Source: Sphingobium ummariense RL-3 (GTDB lineage: Bacteria; Pseudomonadota; Alphaproteobacteria; Sphingomonadales; Sphingomonadaceae). From it: 39,021 nt of DNA. Made by a program: the position numbers and the translations under genes. Positions 1 to 8,411 of this stretch are shown piece after piece (positions within the stretch are counted from its first letter, which is position 1; each line of letters starts with the position of its first letter). Where the stretch lies: positions 1 to 39,021 of the forward strand of contig NZ_AUWY01000033.1 in the NCBI RefSeq assembly GCF_000447205.1, in the 5' to 3' direction. Below the pieces are notes generated by a model. That model saw only the letters and a program-made list of their open reading frames with translations, was not told where the DNA came from and searched no databases.

Positions 1-151
1 ACGAGCCAAGTGCAAAATCCGTCACATTAGGGTGGCTCTTGCAGTGTATCGTCACATTGAGCGCAAACCCACCCTTTTGTGACAGACGAATGGTGTCACT
101 CGGCCCTATCACTCTGGGGTGTACCCAAATGTTATAGGCCGATCAGCCGCC
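1..151. other. Gene-free left edge with repeated GTCACA motifs beyond the transposase
   Basis: No gene is visible. GTCACATT occurs as a direct repeat at 21-28 and 51-58. The segment 21-35 is an imperfect inverted repeat of 69-83 (13 of 15 positions), so GTCACA/TGTGAC occurs in both orientations. A GGGG run sits at 116-119, and Tn3-family terminal repeats normally begin with GGGG. The outer terminal repeat of the transposon should lie in this interval because the transposase stops at 152, but no matching partner was found upstream of the transposase. The exact end is therefore not assigned. Confidence 0.35.
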
Positions 152-3061
152 TCACGCTGCAAGCCGTCCAAAATCAATCCGGTCGTTCAGGTCGAGGTCG
201 AAGCGGCCATAAGGGTTCACATGACTGTAGATCAACGGCGTGAGACCACGATAATCTTCCGGCGTCATCCGCCCCGCCCACTTCGGCTCAACCAGTACGG
301 TCTGAAGCATGCGGGTGTTCACATACACCAGCGACGCTTGCAGGAGGTGTAGCGCCAGAACGGAGATTTCCTGCTCATGGATGCGGTTGGTGGCGATCTC
401 GCCGCCCTTGCCGAAGAACACGAAACCATTAGCGCCGTTCCAGTTCTCAACCACATTCAGCCCTTCGTGGATCTCGCGGCGGAATGCCTCCTGACGCAAA
501 TACCGGCATAGGAAGATTGTTTTGACCGCGCGGCCGAGTTCACTCAGCGCCTTGTAGGTCGGGTGCATCACTTCGGCTCTGGCAAACCGGAGCAGGATCG
601 CTTCCGGATCGGCGGTGCGCGATTGCATGGCAGCGGCATATTTGACCATTTCGTCATATTGTTGCTCGATCTCGTCCCAGTCGATCGGGCTGGAGAGGAT
701 CGGCAGTAAATTGGAAAGCCGCGTGCGCATGCCGGCTTGGGGAAGGGCCAGTTTCTGGCGTGCCACTGCTTTCAGCCGCGGGGCAAGCTCAAATCCAAGG
801 AGTCGGCAGAACGCAAAGCCGACTGCGCTCTGGCCGTGGCTATCGACGTACTGGCGCTGGATTTCCATGTCGGTGCAATGGCGTAGCACGCCTTCGATCA
901 TGGAGGCGACCTCCGAGGAAGAGCACCGCTTGAGCTGGGAATAAACGCAGGTCGCGCGCTTCTCCACATGCCAGTAGATCATGACGCCACGGCCGCCATA
1001 GCGGGCGTGCCATTCCGTCATCAGGTTGCGGTCCCACGCGCCGAACTTCGTTGAATCGGACGCGCATGCCGTGCCCGCATCTCCCCATACTGCGGCATTG
1101 CGGATTGCCAGTGTCGCGTTTGCTACCCGCGCGCACGCCTCCCTCAGCGCTGGCGCGTGGATGAAACGGCGATGGACATGCAGCAATTCCTCGTAACTGA
1201 CATCGGGTGTTGCGCCAGCGACCCGCTTGAGCCCGGCGTTCGTGCCCAAGCCATAGAGACACAGCAAAAGACGCTGAGCCAAGGCTGCTTTCGACAGGGT
1301 AACCCGCGAGGCCGACGTTTCGAAAGCATCCATCAATCCCGTGTCCAGAGCAGCCTCTTTCAACACGTCCAGCAGTCCGGTCATCGGCCAGCGCTGACCG
1401 ATCTCGCTTTTGATCGAAGCGAGACCCTTCGGTTCGGGCAAGGGCTTGAACGGTGTAATCGATATCCGGTTGTCGCCGCGCCACAGGAGCCGGACCTTGT
1501 CGTTTTGTGGAATATTGGCATTGAGGAGCAACAGTTCCCGTTCAAGCTCCTCCCGGATCGAGGCGCAAAACGCCTGCGCATCTGGCGTCAGGCTGAGGCC
1601 GGAATAGTACGCATCTCGCCTGATCTCGAAGTCCTTGGGAAGATCGTCATCGGGATTGCGATAGCGATCCGCCCCGACCACCCAGATTTCTTTGGAGCGG
1701 ATGCGGTCGCGCAGTTGCGTCAGGACGCAAAGCTCATAGCTGATCCGGTTTACCCGCCCATCGTCATCAATGACGGAACTGCGCCATCGCGCTGGAATCA
1801 CCTCATCGATCGGAACATCCTGCAATGGCACGAAGCGGCATCCGCCATCCACCTTGCTCCTGATCCAGTCGAGGGCCGCCAGGACCGGCCGCCACACCGC
1901 GTTGTTCGACCGGAACTCAAGTACGGAAAGCAGGCTTGGCAGCATGCGCCGGTAATGATTGGCCCAGGAACCACGCATCACCTTGTAGATGCGCCGGTCC
2001 AGAGCGCCCTTCGCATGGCTCTCCTTGACGATCGCCGCCAGCTTGGCCTTACCGGCGATCGGGAAAATGACATCGCAGATGCGCCCCGATGGTTCATTGA
2101 TCGAGGCGCTGGCGATCTCGACCAGCAGGCGCTCCTTTCCATAGACCCGCTCGATGTCTTTCGCGATATCGCCCACCACCTTGCGTTTCGAGCGCGTTCC
2201 GATCTTGTGAACGGTTTCGATCAGCAGGTCGATCATCGCGTCAGTGAGTTGCGCCTCCCGCGACATTAGATAAATCGCATAAAGGCCGAGCTGTCGCGCC
2301 GGCGCATGCCGGCGCATCTCCGAGGCCTTTTCACCGGCAACGCGGCGAACAATCTGATCGACCCATGGCTTGCCCGTAGCCGTCAGGAGATCATGGGGAA
2401 GATCAAGTCTCTGGATAAAGGCGAGTTTCTCGGTCACGTCGAGAATGTTGTCGAGCGTTGCCTGTCCGGCGTCACCCTTCATCCTGTTGAATCCGGTCGA
2501 GCTGTCCGGATCGGCAAGCGAGGCTTCCAATAACGCCACCGCATCTGACGAAAGCCGATCACTGGCTCCGATCAGCCAGGTGTCCAGATAATCTTGCCGT
2601 TGTGAGCGAACGACACGTTCAAGCTCCTTGCGCGACGGCCCATAAATACGCCGGTCCCGGCACCACAGGAAAACATGCTCAAGCATGGCATTGATCGACT
2701 GGCCGCCCGGGCACAGCTCGCCAGCAATCCATTCCGTCAATTGCGCGCGATCCACCCGCTTCATGCGGTGATATCCAAGATGGATCAGGATCTCCGCACA
2801 ATGCCGTCGTGCTGTCCGACTGGAAAAGTCATAACCGGCTATCTCGCCAGCCTCGACACCGAGTTGCTCGGCCAGATACGAGAGGCCATCGGTAGGGATT
2901 GAGCCGGGATCGATCGCGAAAAACCCCAGGGAAGCGAAGAATTTCAGCTGTGCGGCGAGGCCAAGGCGCGTCAGGGCCGGCTTCGAATTTACAAAATCAA
3001 TATCGGCAAAGCTCAGGCTCCATCGTCCGATCAAATCCCCGCCCGGAATACTCCGATCCAT
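152..3061 (-). CDS. tnpA: Tn3-family transposase (TnpA)
   Basis: DDE transposase of about 969 residues, the usual size for Tn3-family TnpA, which binds the terminal repeats and carries out replicative transposition. Likely catalytic residues are D669 (in SDSTKFG), D740 (in YVDSHGQS) and E872 (in VVENWNGA); their spacing of 71 and 132 matches the family pattern. The frame is intact. I chose the ATG at 3061 rather than the in-frame TTG at 3064 because a GGGAG ribosome site lies 7-8 nt upstream. The stop falls about 150 bases from the window edge. No resolvase is present in the window. The two small genes just upstream are close enough to be co-transcribed. Confidence 0.93.
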   Translation of the reverse strand: MDRSIPGGDLIGRWSLSFADIDFVNSKPALTRLGLAAQLKFFASLGFFAIDPGSIPTDGLSYLAEQLGVEAGEIAGYDFSSRTARRHCAEILIHLGYHRMKRVDRAQLTEWIAGELCPGGQSINAMLEHVFLWCRDRRIYGPSRKELERVVRSQRQDYLDTWLIGASDRLSSDAVALLEASLADPDSSTGFNRMKGDAGQATLDNILDVTEKLAFIQRLDLPHDLLTATGKPWVDQIVRRVAGEKASEMRRHAPARQLGLYAIYLMSREAQLTDAMIDLLIETVHKIGTRSKRKVVGDIAKDIERVYGKERLLVEIASASINEPSGRICDVIFPIAGKAKLAAIVKESHAKGALDRRIYKVMRGSWANHYRRMLPSLLSVLEFRSNNAVWRPVLAALDWIRSKVDGGCRFVPLQDVPIDEVIPARWRSSVIDDDGRVNRISYELCVLTQLRDRIRSKEIWVVGADRYRNPDDDLPKDFEIRRDAYYSGLSLTPDAQAFCASIREELERELLLLNANIPQNDKVRLLWRGDNRISITPFKPLPEPKGLASIKSEIGQRWPMTGLLDVLKEAALDTGLMDAFETSASRVTLSKAALAQRLLLCLYGLGTNAGLKRVAGATPDVSYEELLHVHRRFIHAPALREACARVANATLAIRNAAVWGDAGTACASDSTKFGAWDRNLMTEWHARYGGRGVMIYWHVEKRATCVYSQLKRCSSSEVASMIEGVLRHCTDMEIQRQYVDSHGQSAVGFAFCRLLGFELAPRLKAVARQKLALPQAGMRTRLSNLLPILSSPIDWDEIEQQYDEMVKYAAAMQSRTADPEAILLRFARAEVMHPTYKALSELGRAVKTIFLCRYLRQEAFRREIHEGLNVVENWNGANGFVFFGKGGEIATNRIHEQEISVLALHLLQASLVYVNTRMLQTVLVEPKWAGRMTPEDYRGLTPLIYSHVNPYGRFDLDLNDRIDFGRLAA

Positions 3062-3072
3062 CAACCCACTCC

Positions 3073-3405
3073 CTATGATGGAGCGAACTGTCCTCTTCTA
3101 TGATTTCCATCGTCAATACCGAATGCCACGTTCCCAAAACGTTCTCCGACTTGGCCAAAATCGCAGCTTGGGGCCGACTGGGCCAATAGGGGATGCCGGA
3201 GGCCGATCTTGCGGGGCTGGTCCCCATCGGGGCTGCAAACCTCGATCGGGTATTCAAACATGCGCGAAGGGAGATTCCACGGGGCGGGCAAAGGAAAATC
3301 GCGGGGAACCGACAAGGCATGGTTGATGTCGAGAAGGTATAGGTTGGGCGCAAAGCCGCTCTCTACCAGCGTTTCGCCAAGCGTATCGGGGGTCTGATTG
3401 TCCAT
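3073..3405 (-). CDS. Hypothetical protein upstream of tnpA
   Basis: About 110 residues, not recognised. The first 60 residues ([18 protein letters not shown] onward, with a Pro/Trp-rich [13 protein letters not shown] segment) look protein-like. The last 45 residues are less convincing, and the next frame reads plausibly there, so an old frameshift or 3' replacement is possible. It starts 4 bases after the stop of the 63-residue gene and ends 11 bases before the tnpA start, so the three read as one transcription unit. It could be a transposon passenger or the remains of a host-plasmid gene abutting the insertion. Confidence 0.5.
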   Translation of the reverse strand: MDNQTPDTLGETLVESGFAPNLYLLDINHALSVPRDFPLPAPWNLPSRMFEYPIEVCSPDGDQPRKIGLRHPLLAQSAPSCDFGQVGERFGNVAFGIDDGNHRRGQFAPS

Positions 3406-3409
3406 GGCC

Positions 3410-3601
3410 TTAGTCCTCGATCTCGATTTCAAGGATCGCGCTCCATGGAAGGCAAATAGCTGTCTCTCTCGCATCAATGACGATACCGATCTGATCGACG
3501 GCGATGACGCCTGAACGCTCGAACATATCGTCAAGCGTCGTAACGGTGATTAGGAAGCTGTCGGGTCCAGCCAGTTGCTTGCGGATATAGTCGAGCATCA
3601 T
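3410..3601 (-). CDS. Small hypothetical protein, beta-rich (Sm-like look)
   Basis: 63 residues starting MMLDYIRKQLAG. After an N-terminal helix it has alternating hydrophobic strands (SFLITVTTL, GVIAVDQIGIVID, AICLPWSAILEIEIED), the pattern of a small Sm/Hfq-type barrel. That is a resemblance in pattern only, not an identified family. AGGA lies 5 nt before the first ATG. It is the first gene behind the structured leader at 3629-3808 and is followed after 4 bases by the next small gene, then tnpA. Confidence 0.6.
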   Translation of the reverse strand: MMLDYIRKQLAGPDSFLITVTTLDDMFERSGVIAVDQIGIVIDARETAICLPWSAILEIEIED

Positions 3602-3628
3602 CTGTGTCCTTCATTTTCAAATCGCCAA

Positions 3629-3808
3629 CGGCGATGGCTCTTTCGCCATCGGCCTTGGCGGACACGGACGCCCAAGAACGCCGGGGGATTGGGGGGCAGC
3701 GAGAATCTGCGGGAGTGGTGCGCGGCGCAGGGAGCGCAGCGAGTGAGCCACGGTCCCGCTGATTGTCGTTGCTGGGGAAAGGGGGCGGCGCGCTCCTTTC
3801 CCCGCTCA
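3629..3808 (-). ncRNA. Conserved structured leader element, copy 1
   Basis: Read on the minus strand, this lies directly in front of the gene starting at 3601. It has a distal hairpin (arms 3774-3782 and 3795-3803, GGGGAAAGG/CCTTTCCCC), then about 80 conserved bases, then a proximal hairpin (arms 3632-3638 and 3645-3651, CGATGGC/GCCATCG) about 30 nt before the start codon. The stretch around 3697-3718 and 3730-3778 is nearly identical to 38770-38793 and 38811-38853 in front of another gene. Arms differ between copies but stay paired. A cis-acting RNA or a DNA-level repeat would both fit; function is unknown. Confidence 0.55.
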
Positions 3809-3849
3809 ACAAGCAAAACGCTGGCGCTGGCGCCGGCACCGATCGGCTA

Positions 3850-4042
3850 CACCGTCGAAGATCCAGTTTAGGTTCTTCGACGGTGCAGCCTGGGCGAAAC
3901 CTCGCCCCTATTGGACCACCAATTAGGCGCTGTGGCCGCGCTCATGACGCAAAATCGCTATCAGCAGGCACGAAGGCCGCCATTTTCGCGCGGAGCAAGC
4001 CGCTTGCTCCCGCTGGGGAGCACTCGACCCGGCGAAGCCGGG
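3850..4042. repeat. Cluster of perfect hairpins in a gene-free stretch
   Basis: Five inverted repeats follow one another: CACCGTCGAAGA with its complement (3850-3861 / 3874-3885, 12 bp, 12-nt loop); GGGCGA/TCGCCC (3892-3897 / 3902-3907); ATTGG/CCAAT (3910-3914 / 3919-3923); GGAGCAAGC/GCTTGCTCC (3992-4000 / 4002-4010, 1-nt centre); CCCGGC/GCCGGG (4028-4033 / 4037-4042). None has a clear T-tract. They sit between the stop of the winged-helix gene and leader copy 1. Possible roles are transcription termination, a single-strand initiation site or another replication-linked structure. Confidence 0.5.
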
Positions 4043-4105
4043 GCGTCCAACGGTGCCGATTGCGATGTCGCTGGGGGTGAGCGGGACATTGCGGGGGTGT
4101 CGCCG

Positions 4106-4939
4106 TTAGGCGTTAGAGCGTTGGCCGACTAGGCCAACTCCTTTGATCTCTCTAATATATGACTCTGGTAGCGGTTGCGGATCATTTTGAGACTCACGCT
4201 CCTGCCTGTCGATCGACGCGCCGAGTTTCGCGAGAACCTTGGCGAGGGGGCCTTGCAGCAGTTCGTTGGCGAGGTCTTTGCAGGACAGGCGGGAAAGCAT
4301 CGCCTCCGTGTCGGCCGCACGATCGGCAAGGCGCTGCAATTCATCATCGGGCAGCGGTGCGGGGCGTAGCCAGCGGGGAATGAATTTCATGACCCGTTCG
4401 GGCAGCAGGACGCGATAGGCGTTCGAGGTCTGCTCGTAGCGCGGCCCCGGCTCGTCGCTCGCGACGCGGACGAAACGGCGCTGACGGACAAGGAAGCCGA
4501 TGGCTTCAAGGACAGCGAGGGCGCGCGCGACGGTTGCGCGCCCTAGTCCGGTCTTCTCGGCCAGATCGTCATAGCTGGGAAATATCCGGCCATGGCAGAC
4601 GCGGGCGATCGTCAACAGGCGCTCGTAAACGTCGATCGCGCTGCGCGTGAGGGACGATAGCAGGCGCTCACTGGCGGACAGGCTGCGCCCCTCCGCCACG
4701 GCCGCCCGACGCAGGTTCTTCCCTGCAATCAAGGTCTGCTTGGCGATCCGCAAGAGCCTGTCCGTCTCCCCCGGCGCTGGGGCCGCGAAAAAGGCTTCCT
4801 CGAACGTCCCGGCCTCGATGCTGTCGCGCAGCACATGCTGGCCGGTGCGATGCGGCGCGCCCGATCGCGCGGGCTTGCGTCGAATATGCACGCCGCGAAG
4901 CGCCGCCAAAGTGGCGTCGCCAAGGGTAACAGCTTCCAT
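4106..4939 (-). CDS. Winged-helix DNA-binding plasmid protein
   Basis: 277 residues. A winged helix-turn-helix is clear around residues 104-160: PSYDDLAEKTGLGRATVARA is the helix-turn-helix, and ALAVLEAIGFLVRQRRFVRV gives the third helix and wing. Flanks are charged and Ala-rich. Start chosen at the ATG at 4939, with GGAGG 7 nt upstream. Such proteins on plasmids act as regulators or replication accessory/initiator proteins; nothing in the sequence decides between these. It is the only candidate in this window for a replication-linked protein. It stands alone, about 210 bases from its upstream neighbour. Confidence 0.75.
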   Translation of the reverse strand: MEAVTLGDATLAALRGVHIRRKPARSGAPHRTGQHVLRDSIEAGTFEEAFFAAPAPGETDRLLRIAKQTLIAGKNLRRAAVAEGRSLSASERLLSSLTRSAIDVYERLLTIARVCHGRIFPSYDDLAEKTGLGRATVARALAVLEAIGFLVRQRRFVRVASDEPGPRYEQTSNAYRVLLPERVMKFIPRWLRPAPLPDDELQRLADRAADTEAMLSRLSCKDLANELLQGPLAKVLAKLGASIDRQERESQNDPQPLPESYIREIKGVGLVGQRSNA

Positions 4940-5115
4940 CTTCCATCCTCCGTTAGGAGGCTGGGACCGGGCAAAAAGATTGCGTGGCGCGAAGCGCGCA
5001 TCCTTGATTCGGGGATCGGAAACCGCTATGTCGGGGGCTGACTTGATTAGGCCCTTTAGGCGTTTGGCGACGCTGACATAGGGATTGGACGGTTTTCCGA
5101 TCCAATATTCGGGAT

Positions 5116-5145
5116 GCCCGGCCTTCGTGCCGGGCTTCTCTTTAT
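5116..5145. terminator. GC-rich hairpin with T-rich tail (+ side)
   Basis: GCCCGGC (5116-5122) pairs with GCCGGGC (5129-5135) around a 6-nt loop and is followed on the + strand by TTCTCTTTAT. It lies just downstream of the stop of the minus-strand gene at 5150, whose transcript would meet the hairpin without a good T-tract. It may work as a bidirectional terminator or protect the 3' end. Confidence 0.5.
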
Positions 5146-5149
5146 GTGG

Positions 5150-5443
5150 TCACAGCCCAAGCTCCTGTCTGATCTCTGCGAAGTCGTCGGCCGCGAAACG
5201 CTCTTTCAGCAATTGACCAACGGCGACCGATCGGTTCGGCAAGCCCATGCGGTCCTGAAAAGCATCAATCGCGGCTATCGCATTGGTCGGGATCGTGAAG
5301 GTAACGACCTTCAAACCCTGCTGGGCTTCTCGCTCCCGACGCTTGCGATTTGTCTTGGCTGCGGCCCGCCGTTGCGCTTCCTTCCTCGCCTGCCGATCGG
5401 CGGGGGATTCGGGTTCCAGTTCAAAGGTGGGACTCGCTGACAT
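5150..5443 (-). CDS. Small putative DNA-binding protein (RHH-like C-terminal half)
   Basis: 97 residues. The N-terminal 45 residues are highly charged (RQARKEAQRRAAAKTNRKRR), and the rest (LKVVTFTIPTNAIAAIDAF, then GLPNRSVAVGQLLKERF) has the strand-helix-helix order of a ribbon-helix-helix regulator. This is an inference from pattern. Two perfect palindromes lie in the 60 bases upstream of the ATG, the arrangement expected of an autoregulated repressor. No good ribosome site is visible before the ATG at 5443, so a short-leader transcript is possible. Confidence 0.65.
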   Translation of the reverse strand: MSASPTFELEPESPADRQARKEAQRRAAAKTNRKRREREAQQGLKVVTFTIPTNAIAAIDAFQDRMGLPNRSVAVGQLLKERFAADDFAEIRQELGL

Positions 5444-5449
5444 GACGCA

Positions 5450-5466
5450 CGATTATTACATAATCG
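5450..5466 (-). promoter_or_regulatory. Palindromic operator, proximal
   Basis: CGATTAT-TAC-ATAATCG, a perfect 17-bp inverted repeat ending 7 bases before the ATG at 5443. It overlaps the AT-rich segment most likely to hold the -10 region. Confidence 0.6.
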
Positions 5467-5484
5467 CAGATTCGCCAAACCAGA

Positions 5485-5500
5485 AATAAACATGTTTATT
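5485..5500 (-). promoter_or_regulatory. Palindromic operator, distal
   Basis: AATAAACATGTTTATT, a perfect 16-bp palindrome 18 bases upstream of the proximal one and different in sequence from it. This suggests two regulators or two sites of different affinity on one promoter. Confidence 0.55.
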
Positions 5501-5529
5501 CGTATGGCGGACCCGCAAGGCGGGGTGGC

Positions 5530-5772
5530 CTACTGGCCGCCCTGTCCTTTGCCTGCTTTCCACCGCTTGAAGCTCCGATCGGCCGCAACGAAACTGCGGA
5601 GCATGTGGGGAATCAGCGTCTCGACCTCGACCGCTTCACCATAGGCTTCCTTGTAGGCTTCGGCATAGCGGTCCAGCTCGGCCGCCAACTCGGCGTCCAG
5701 CGTCAGGCTGACTTTCCGCTGCGCGCCGGGGGTGCCGATCTTGGGCAGGCTCAAGGTCGTGTTGTTCGACAT
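5530..5772 (-). CDS. DUF2274 domain protein of the trb operon
   Basis: 80 residues. The core VSLTLDAELAAELDRYAEAY followed by VETLIPHMLRSFVAADRSFK matches the DUF2274 pattern, a small family typically encoded directly after trbI in IncP-like conjugation operons. Function is unknown; the strand-helix-helix arrangement resembles a ribbon-helix-helix protein. It starts at an ATG with GAGGA 6 nt upstream, and the start lies inside the end of the preceding 115-residue gene (22-base overlap), so it is the last gene of the trb operon. Confidence 0.8.
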   Translation of the reverse strand: MSNNTTLSLPKIGTPGAQRKVSLTLDAELAAELDRYAEAYKEAYGEAVEVETLIPHMLRSFVAADRSFKRWKAGKGQGGQ

Positions 5773-6098
5773 TCGTTGTCCTCTTGGAGATAGTGACGAA
5801 CCGCCGTGCTGATGAACGACGATAGGGTTGTGACGGTGCGAAATCGCTGCACCAATGCGCCAGCATCCGGCTCAAGCCGGATCGCGAGCTGTTTGACCCC
5901 TCCGGGGGGATGCGCGGCGAAGATAATATCCTCGCCCGCATCTATGCGGCGGGTGAGGCTTCTCACGGCGTCGCTGTAGAACTCGCGGACGGTGATGGGG
6001 CGGCCAGCTCGCGCGCCCCGTTCGAGAACCGCTTGCTTGACCTGATCGTGCAGACCCGTTGGCAATGTGACATTAACTTGCACTTGTGATTGAGCCAT
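5751..6098 (-). CDS. Hypothetical protein between trbI and the DUF2274 gene
   Basis: 115 residues, not recognised. It opens with a strand (QVQVNVTLPTGLHDQVKQAV) and has a second strand/helix unit near residue 70 (KQLAIRLEPDAGALVQRF, then LSSFISTAVRHYL). This looks like two ribbon-helix-helix-like halves, which is inference. GGAG lies 8 nt before the ATG. It overlaps the next gene and follows trbI after about 60 bases, so it belongs to the trb operon. Confidence 0.7.
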   Translation of the reverse strand: MAQSQVQVNVTLPTGLHDQVKQAVLERGARAGRPITVREFYSDAVRSLTRRIDAGEDIIFAAHPPGGVKQLAIRLEPDAGALVQRFRTVTTLSSFISTAVRHYLQEDNECRTTRP

Positions 6099-6161
6099 TC
6101 CTTGAACTCCTTGCGGCCACGCCTCTTATGGCGTGTCCGAAAGGATCGCGCGACTCTAGTG

Positions 6162-7397
6162 TTAGGGCCGCTGGTATGGGCGAAGAATCATGTCCTTGTT
6201 GACCAGAACCCTCAAACGGGCACCGGATCGGATAGTAATGGTCGGCTGTCGGTTAAGTTCGCGCGTTACAAATTGTTGCCCCGTGCGAGATGCTTCCTGA
6301 CTAATGGCACCACCGCCAGCGGTTACTAGCTGGTTGTCGCGCGTGCCTGCACTGTCGGCATAGGCTCCGCCGATCGCTATTGCGGTCGATAAAGTAATGC
6401 CGGTCAACAAGCTCCCATAGTGGTTGTTGACGCGATCTTTTAGGCCGCTGGCTCCGGTCGCGTCGGTTCCTGTCATGCCGCCGATATTGATCGAATCCCC
6501 GTTGGGATAAATGATCCTGTCCCACACGACCAAGGCCCGGTTCTGCTTGTAGGAAACCTTGCTGTCGTAGCGGCCGAACAGGCGTGCGCCCTGCGGGATC
6601 AGCAAATAGCGCCCTGTGGCATGGTCATAGACATTCTCGGTGACGGTCGCGACCACATCGCCGGGAAGATCGGAATTGATCGCCGTCACCAACGCGGCGG
6701 GGATGACGGCCCCGGCCTTGACCTCGAACGTCGATCGGGCGGACTGGACGCTTGCGGGCAGATAATCCTCCCCGATCCGCGCGCTTTGTATGAACTGCTC
6801 CTTTTCCCGCTGCATGTTCTGCCTGCCGGGGGCTTCGGGATCATCCTGCGCGCTATTGGCGTCGGCCATGTCGCGGCCGTCCATGGCATCGCCGGCACCG
6901 CCCAGGGCGGTGCCCTGCATCCCGCCATTGGGAAACAGGATGCCCCCCGCGCGCGCTGCCATTTCCTGCTGTATGGCGCGCCCGCGCGCCTGCTCGGCCC
7001 GCTGTTGGGCTGGTGTGAGCTGGCGCTGTTGGGATTGCTGGCCGTTGGGCGGGGCTTGTCCTTCCGTTCCCTCCGCACCGTCTGCGGGCAAACTCGCCAT
7101 ACCCGGCGCGGATAGATCGGGGCGGCCGTCGCCATAATTCTGCGGCAACCCATCCAGAACGGGCTTTGCCGTCTGGATGGCGCTTTCCTGTTCCTCCTTT
7201 TCGGCGTGGCCGCCCTTCGGGATCACGAAGGCATAGACGATGCCGATAGCGAACATGGCAACGAAGGCGCTGACAATGCCGATGATGACGCTACGCTTGT
7301 AGCGTGTGACGCCGGGGCGGTTCGTCTCTAGGATCGAACTGACCGGCTGCTTTTCCTCCGGCGTGAAGGCCGGATCGGCGGTAATATCGCCGCTCAT
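6162..7397 (-). CDS. trbI: TrbI / VirB10-like channel protein
   Basis: 411 residues. VirB10-family scaffold spanning both membranes in the type IV secretion core complex. A cytoplasmic N-terminus is followed by one membrane helix (SVIIGIVSAFVAMFAIGIVY, about residues 37-56), a Pro/Gln-rich periplasmic linker (about 85-190) and the conserved beta-barrel domain (TFEVKAGAVIPAALVTAINS, GRYLLIPQGARLFGRYDS, then the antenna region with LSTAIAIGGAYADSAGT and RLRVLVNKDMIL at the end). Start is the ATG at 7397 with GGAGG 8 nt upstream; the in-frame TTG two codons earlier is less likely. The stop of trbG lies just upstream. Confidence 0.95.
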   Translation of the reverse strand: MSGDITADPAFTPEEKQPVSSILETNRPGVTRYKRSVIIGIVSAFVAMFAIGIVYAFVIPKGGHAEKEEQESAIQTAKPVLDGLPQNYGDGRPDLSAPGMASLPADGAEGTEGQAPPNGQQSQQRQLTPAQQRAEQARGRAIQQEMAARAGGILFPNGGMQGTALGGAGDAMDGRDMADANSAQDDPEAPGRQNMQREKEQFIQSARIGEDYLPASVQSARSTFEVKAGAVIPAALVTAINSDLPGDVVATVTENVYDHATGRYLLIPQGARLFGRYDSKVSYKQNRALVVWDRIIYPNGDSINIGGMTGTDATGASGLKDRVNNHYGSLLTGITLSTAIAIGGAYADSAGTRDNQLVTAGGGAISQEASRTGQQFVTRELNRQPTITIRSGARLRVLVNKDMILRPYQRP

Positions 7398-7399
7398 TC

Positions 7400-8410
7400 T
7401 CAAGACCTCCTGTCGCGCTTGCGCTCGATCCGCACAATCTGCTGTTCCTTGGTTCCAAGGCGCAGCTCGGCGGCGGTGATAAGCCGGTCCACCACATAGT
7501 AGCGGCCCTGAACGCGATAGTTGACTAGCTCGGCCTGCTTGTTCTCGCCGATCACGAACAGGGGCGGAGCCTCTGTCGTGCCAAGGTCCGGCGCGAACTG
7601 GATATAGGTCTTGTGGCCGTCATCAAAGACACGCTCCGGCATCCATGCCGGGGCACGACCGCGCGGCTTCACCGGCCTGATGCGGTAGGCGAAATTGAGG
7701 TTATCGACCGATATGTCGCCCTCGATCGCGCCGCCGCCTTGCCCTCCGTCCGCAAGGATTCCTGCGGTCGATAGCTCGGCGAGCTGGTCACGCGGATAAT
7801 TCCATGAAACAATGCTCGTATAGGCGTCGCTATTATGGCTGATCGCTTCGAGCATGTAGGTGCGCTGGTCGGTGGTGAGGACGATATTGGTCCGTAACTC
7901 GCCTTTGATCGGCTTCACGAACACAAGCGTTTGGGCGTTCGATCCGGTGCCCTGTTGCGTCTCGCCCATAACCCAGCGAACGGTATCGCCTGCGGCCTTG
8001 GAAATCAGCTTCTCGCCGGGGCGCAGCGCGATCGTGGATATGAAGCGCGGCGACGTGTGAACCTCGTAGATCGCCCCCGGCATATAGTCGTAGAACATGG
8101 CGGAATTGATGAAGCCATCCGGCGCGGGAGTTTGCCGGGAAAGATCGTTGGCGCTGCGAATGGTGGTGAGCGGCGCACCGCGCCGCACCGTAGCGCGGGC
8201 CGAAGGCTGGGGCCGATTGATCGGCACCAGGCGCGACGGGGGAGCCTGCGGCTCTGCGGGCGCGCTGGCCTCCGGCGCTGGAAGGACTTGCGCTTGCGCG
8301 GGAACCAATTGCGTCTGCTGCTTGGCGCTGGCGGCATATCCAGTGGTGCAGCAAAGCATGACGGACGAAAGGGCTATGGCCTGCATGGACCTGACAGGGA
8401 AACGCTGCAT
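7400..8410 (-). CDS. trbG: TrbG / VirB9-like outer-membrane channel protein
   Basis: 336 residues with a Sec signal peptide (hydrophobic AIALSSVMLCCTTGYA, cleavage probably after residue 26). A Pro/Ala-rich linker follows, then the VirB9 fold: IYEVHTSPRFISTIALRPGE near residues 114-133, TDQRTYMLEAISHNSDAYTS, and the C-terminal domain with PLFVIGENKQAELVNYRVQG and YYVVDRLITAAELRLG. It forms the outer-membrane ring with TrbI. AGGA lies 8 nt before the ATG, and the stop overlaps the trbI start region. No conventional lipoprotein TrbH was seen in the operon. Confidence 0.95.
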   Translation of the reverse strand: MQRFPVRSMQAIALSSVMLCCTTGYAASAKQQTQLVPAQAQVLPAPEASAPAEPQAPPSRLVPINRPQPSARATVRRGAPLTTIRSANDLSRQTPAPDGFINSAMFYDYMPGAIYEVHTSPRFISTIALRPGEKLISKAAGDTVRWVMGETQQGTGSNAQTLVFVKPIKGELRTNIVLTTDQRTYMLEAISHNSDAYTSIVSWNYPRDQLAELSTAGILADGGQGGGAIEGDISVDNLNFAYRIRPVKPRGRAPAWMPERVFDDGHKTYIQFAPDLGTTEAPPLFVIGENKQAELVNYRVQGRYYVVDRLITAAELRLGTKEQQIVRIERKRDRRS

Positions 8411-8411
8411 G

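Noticed and set aside
840..1484. Long open frame antisense or out of frame inside the transposase gene
   Set aside because: Follows the GC-rich codon pattern of tnpA in another frame, Arg/Pro-rich, without a ribosome site.
3531..3839. Open frame covering leader copy 1 on the minus strand
   Set aside because: A similar translated string appears at the copy 2 position only because the DNA element is repeated; the frame has no consistent start and overlaps the real 63-residue gene.
4119..4137. GTTGGCC/GGCCAAC hairpin at the end of the winged-helix gene as a terminator
   Set aside because: It lies within the coding sequence before the stop and lacks a T-tract.
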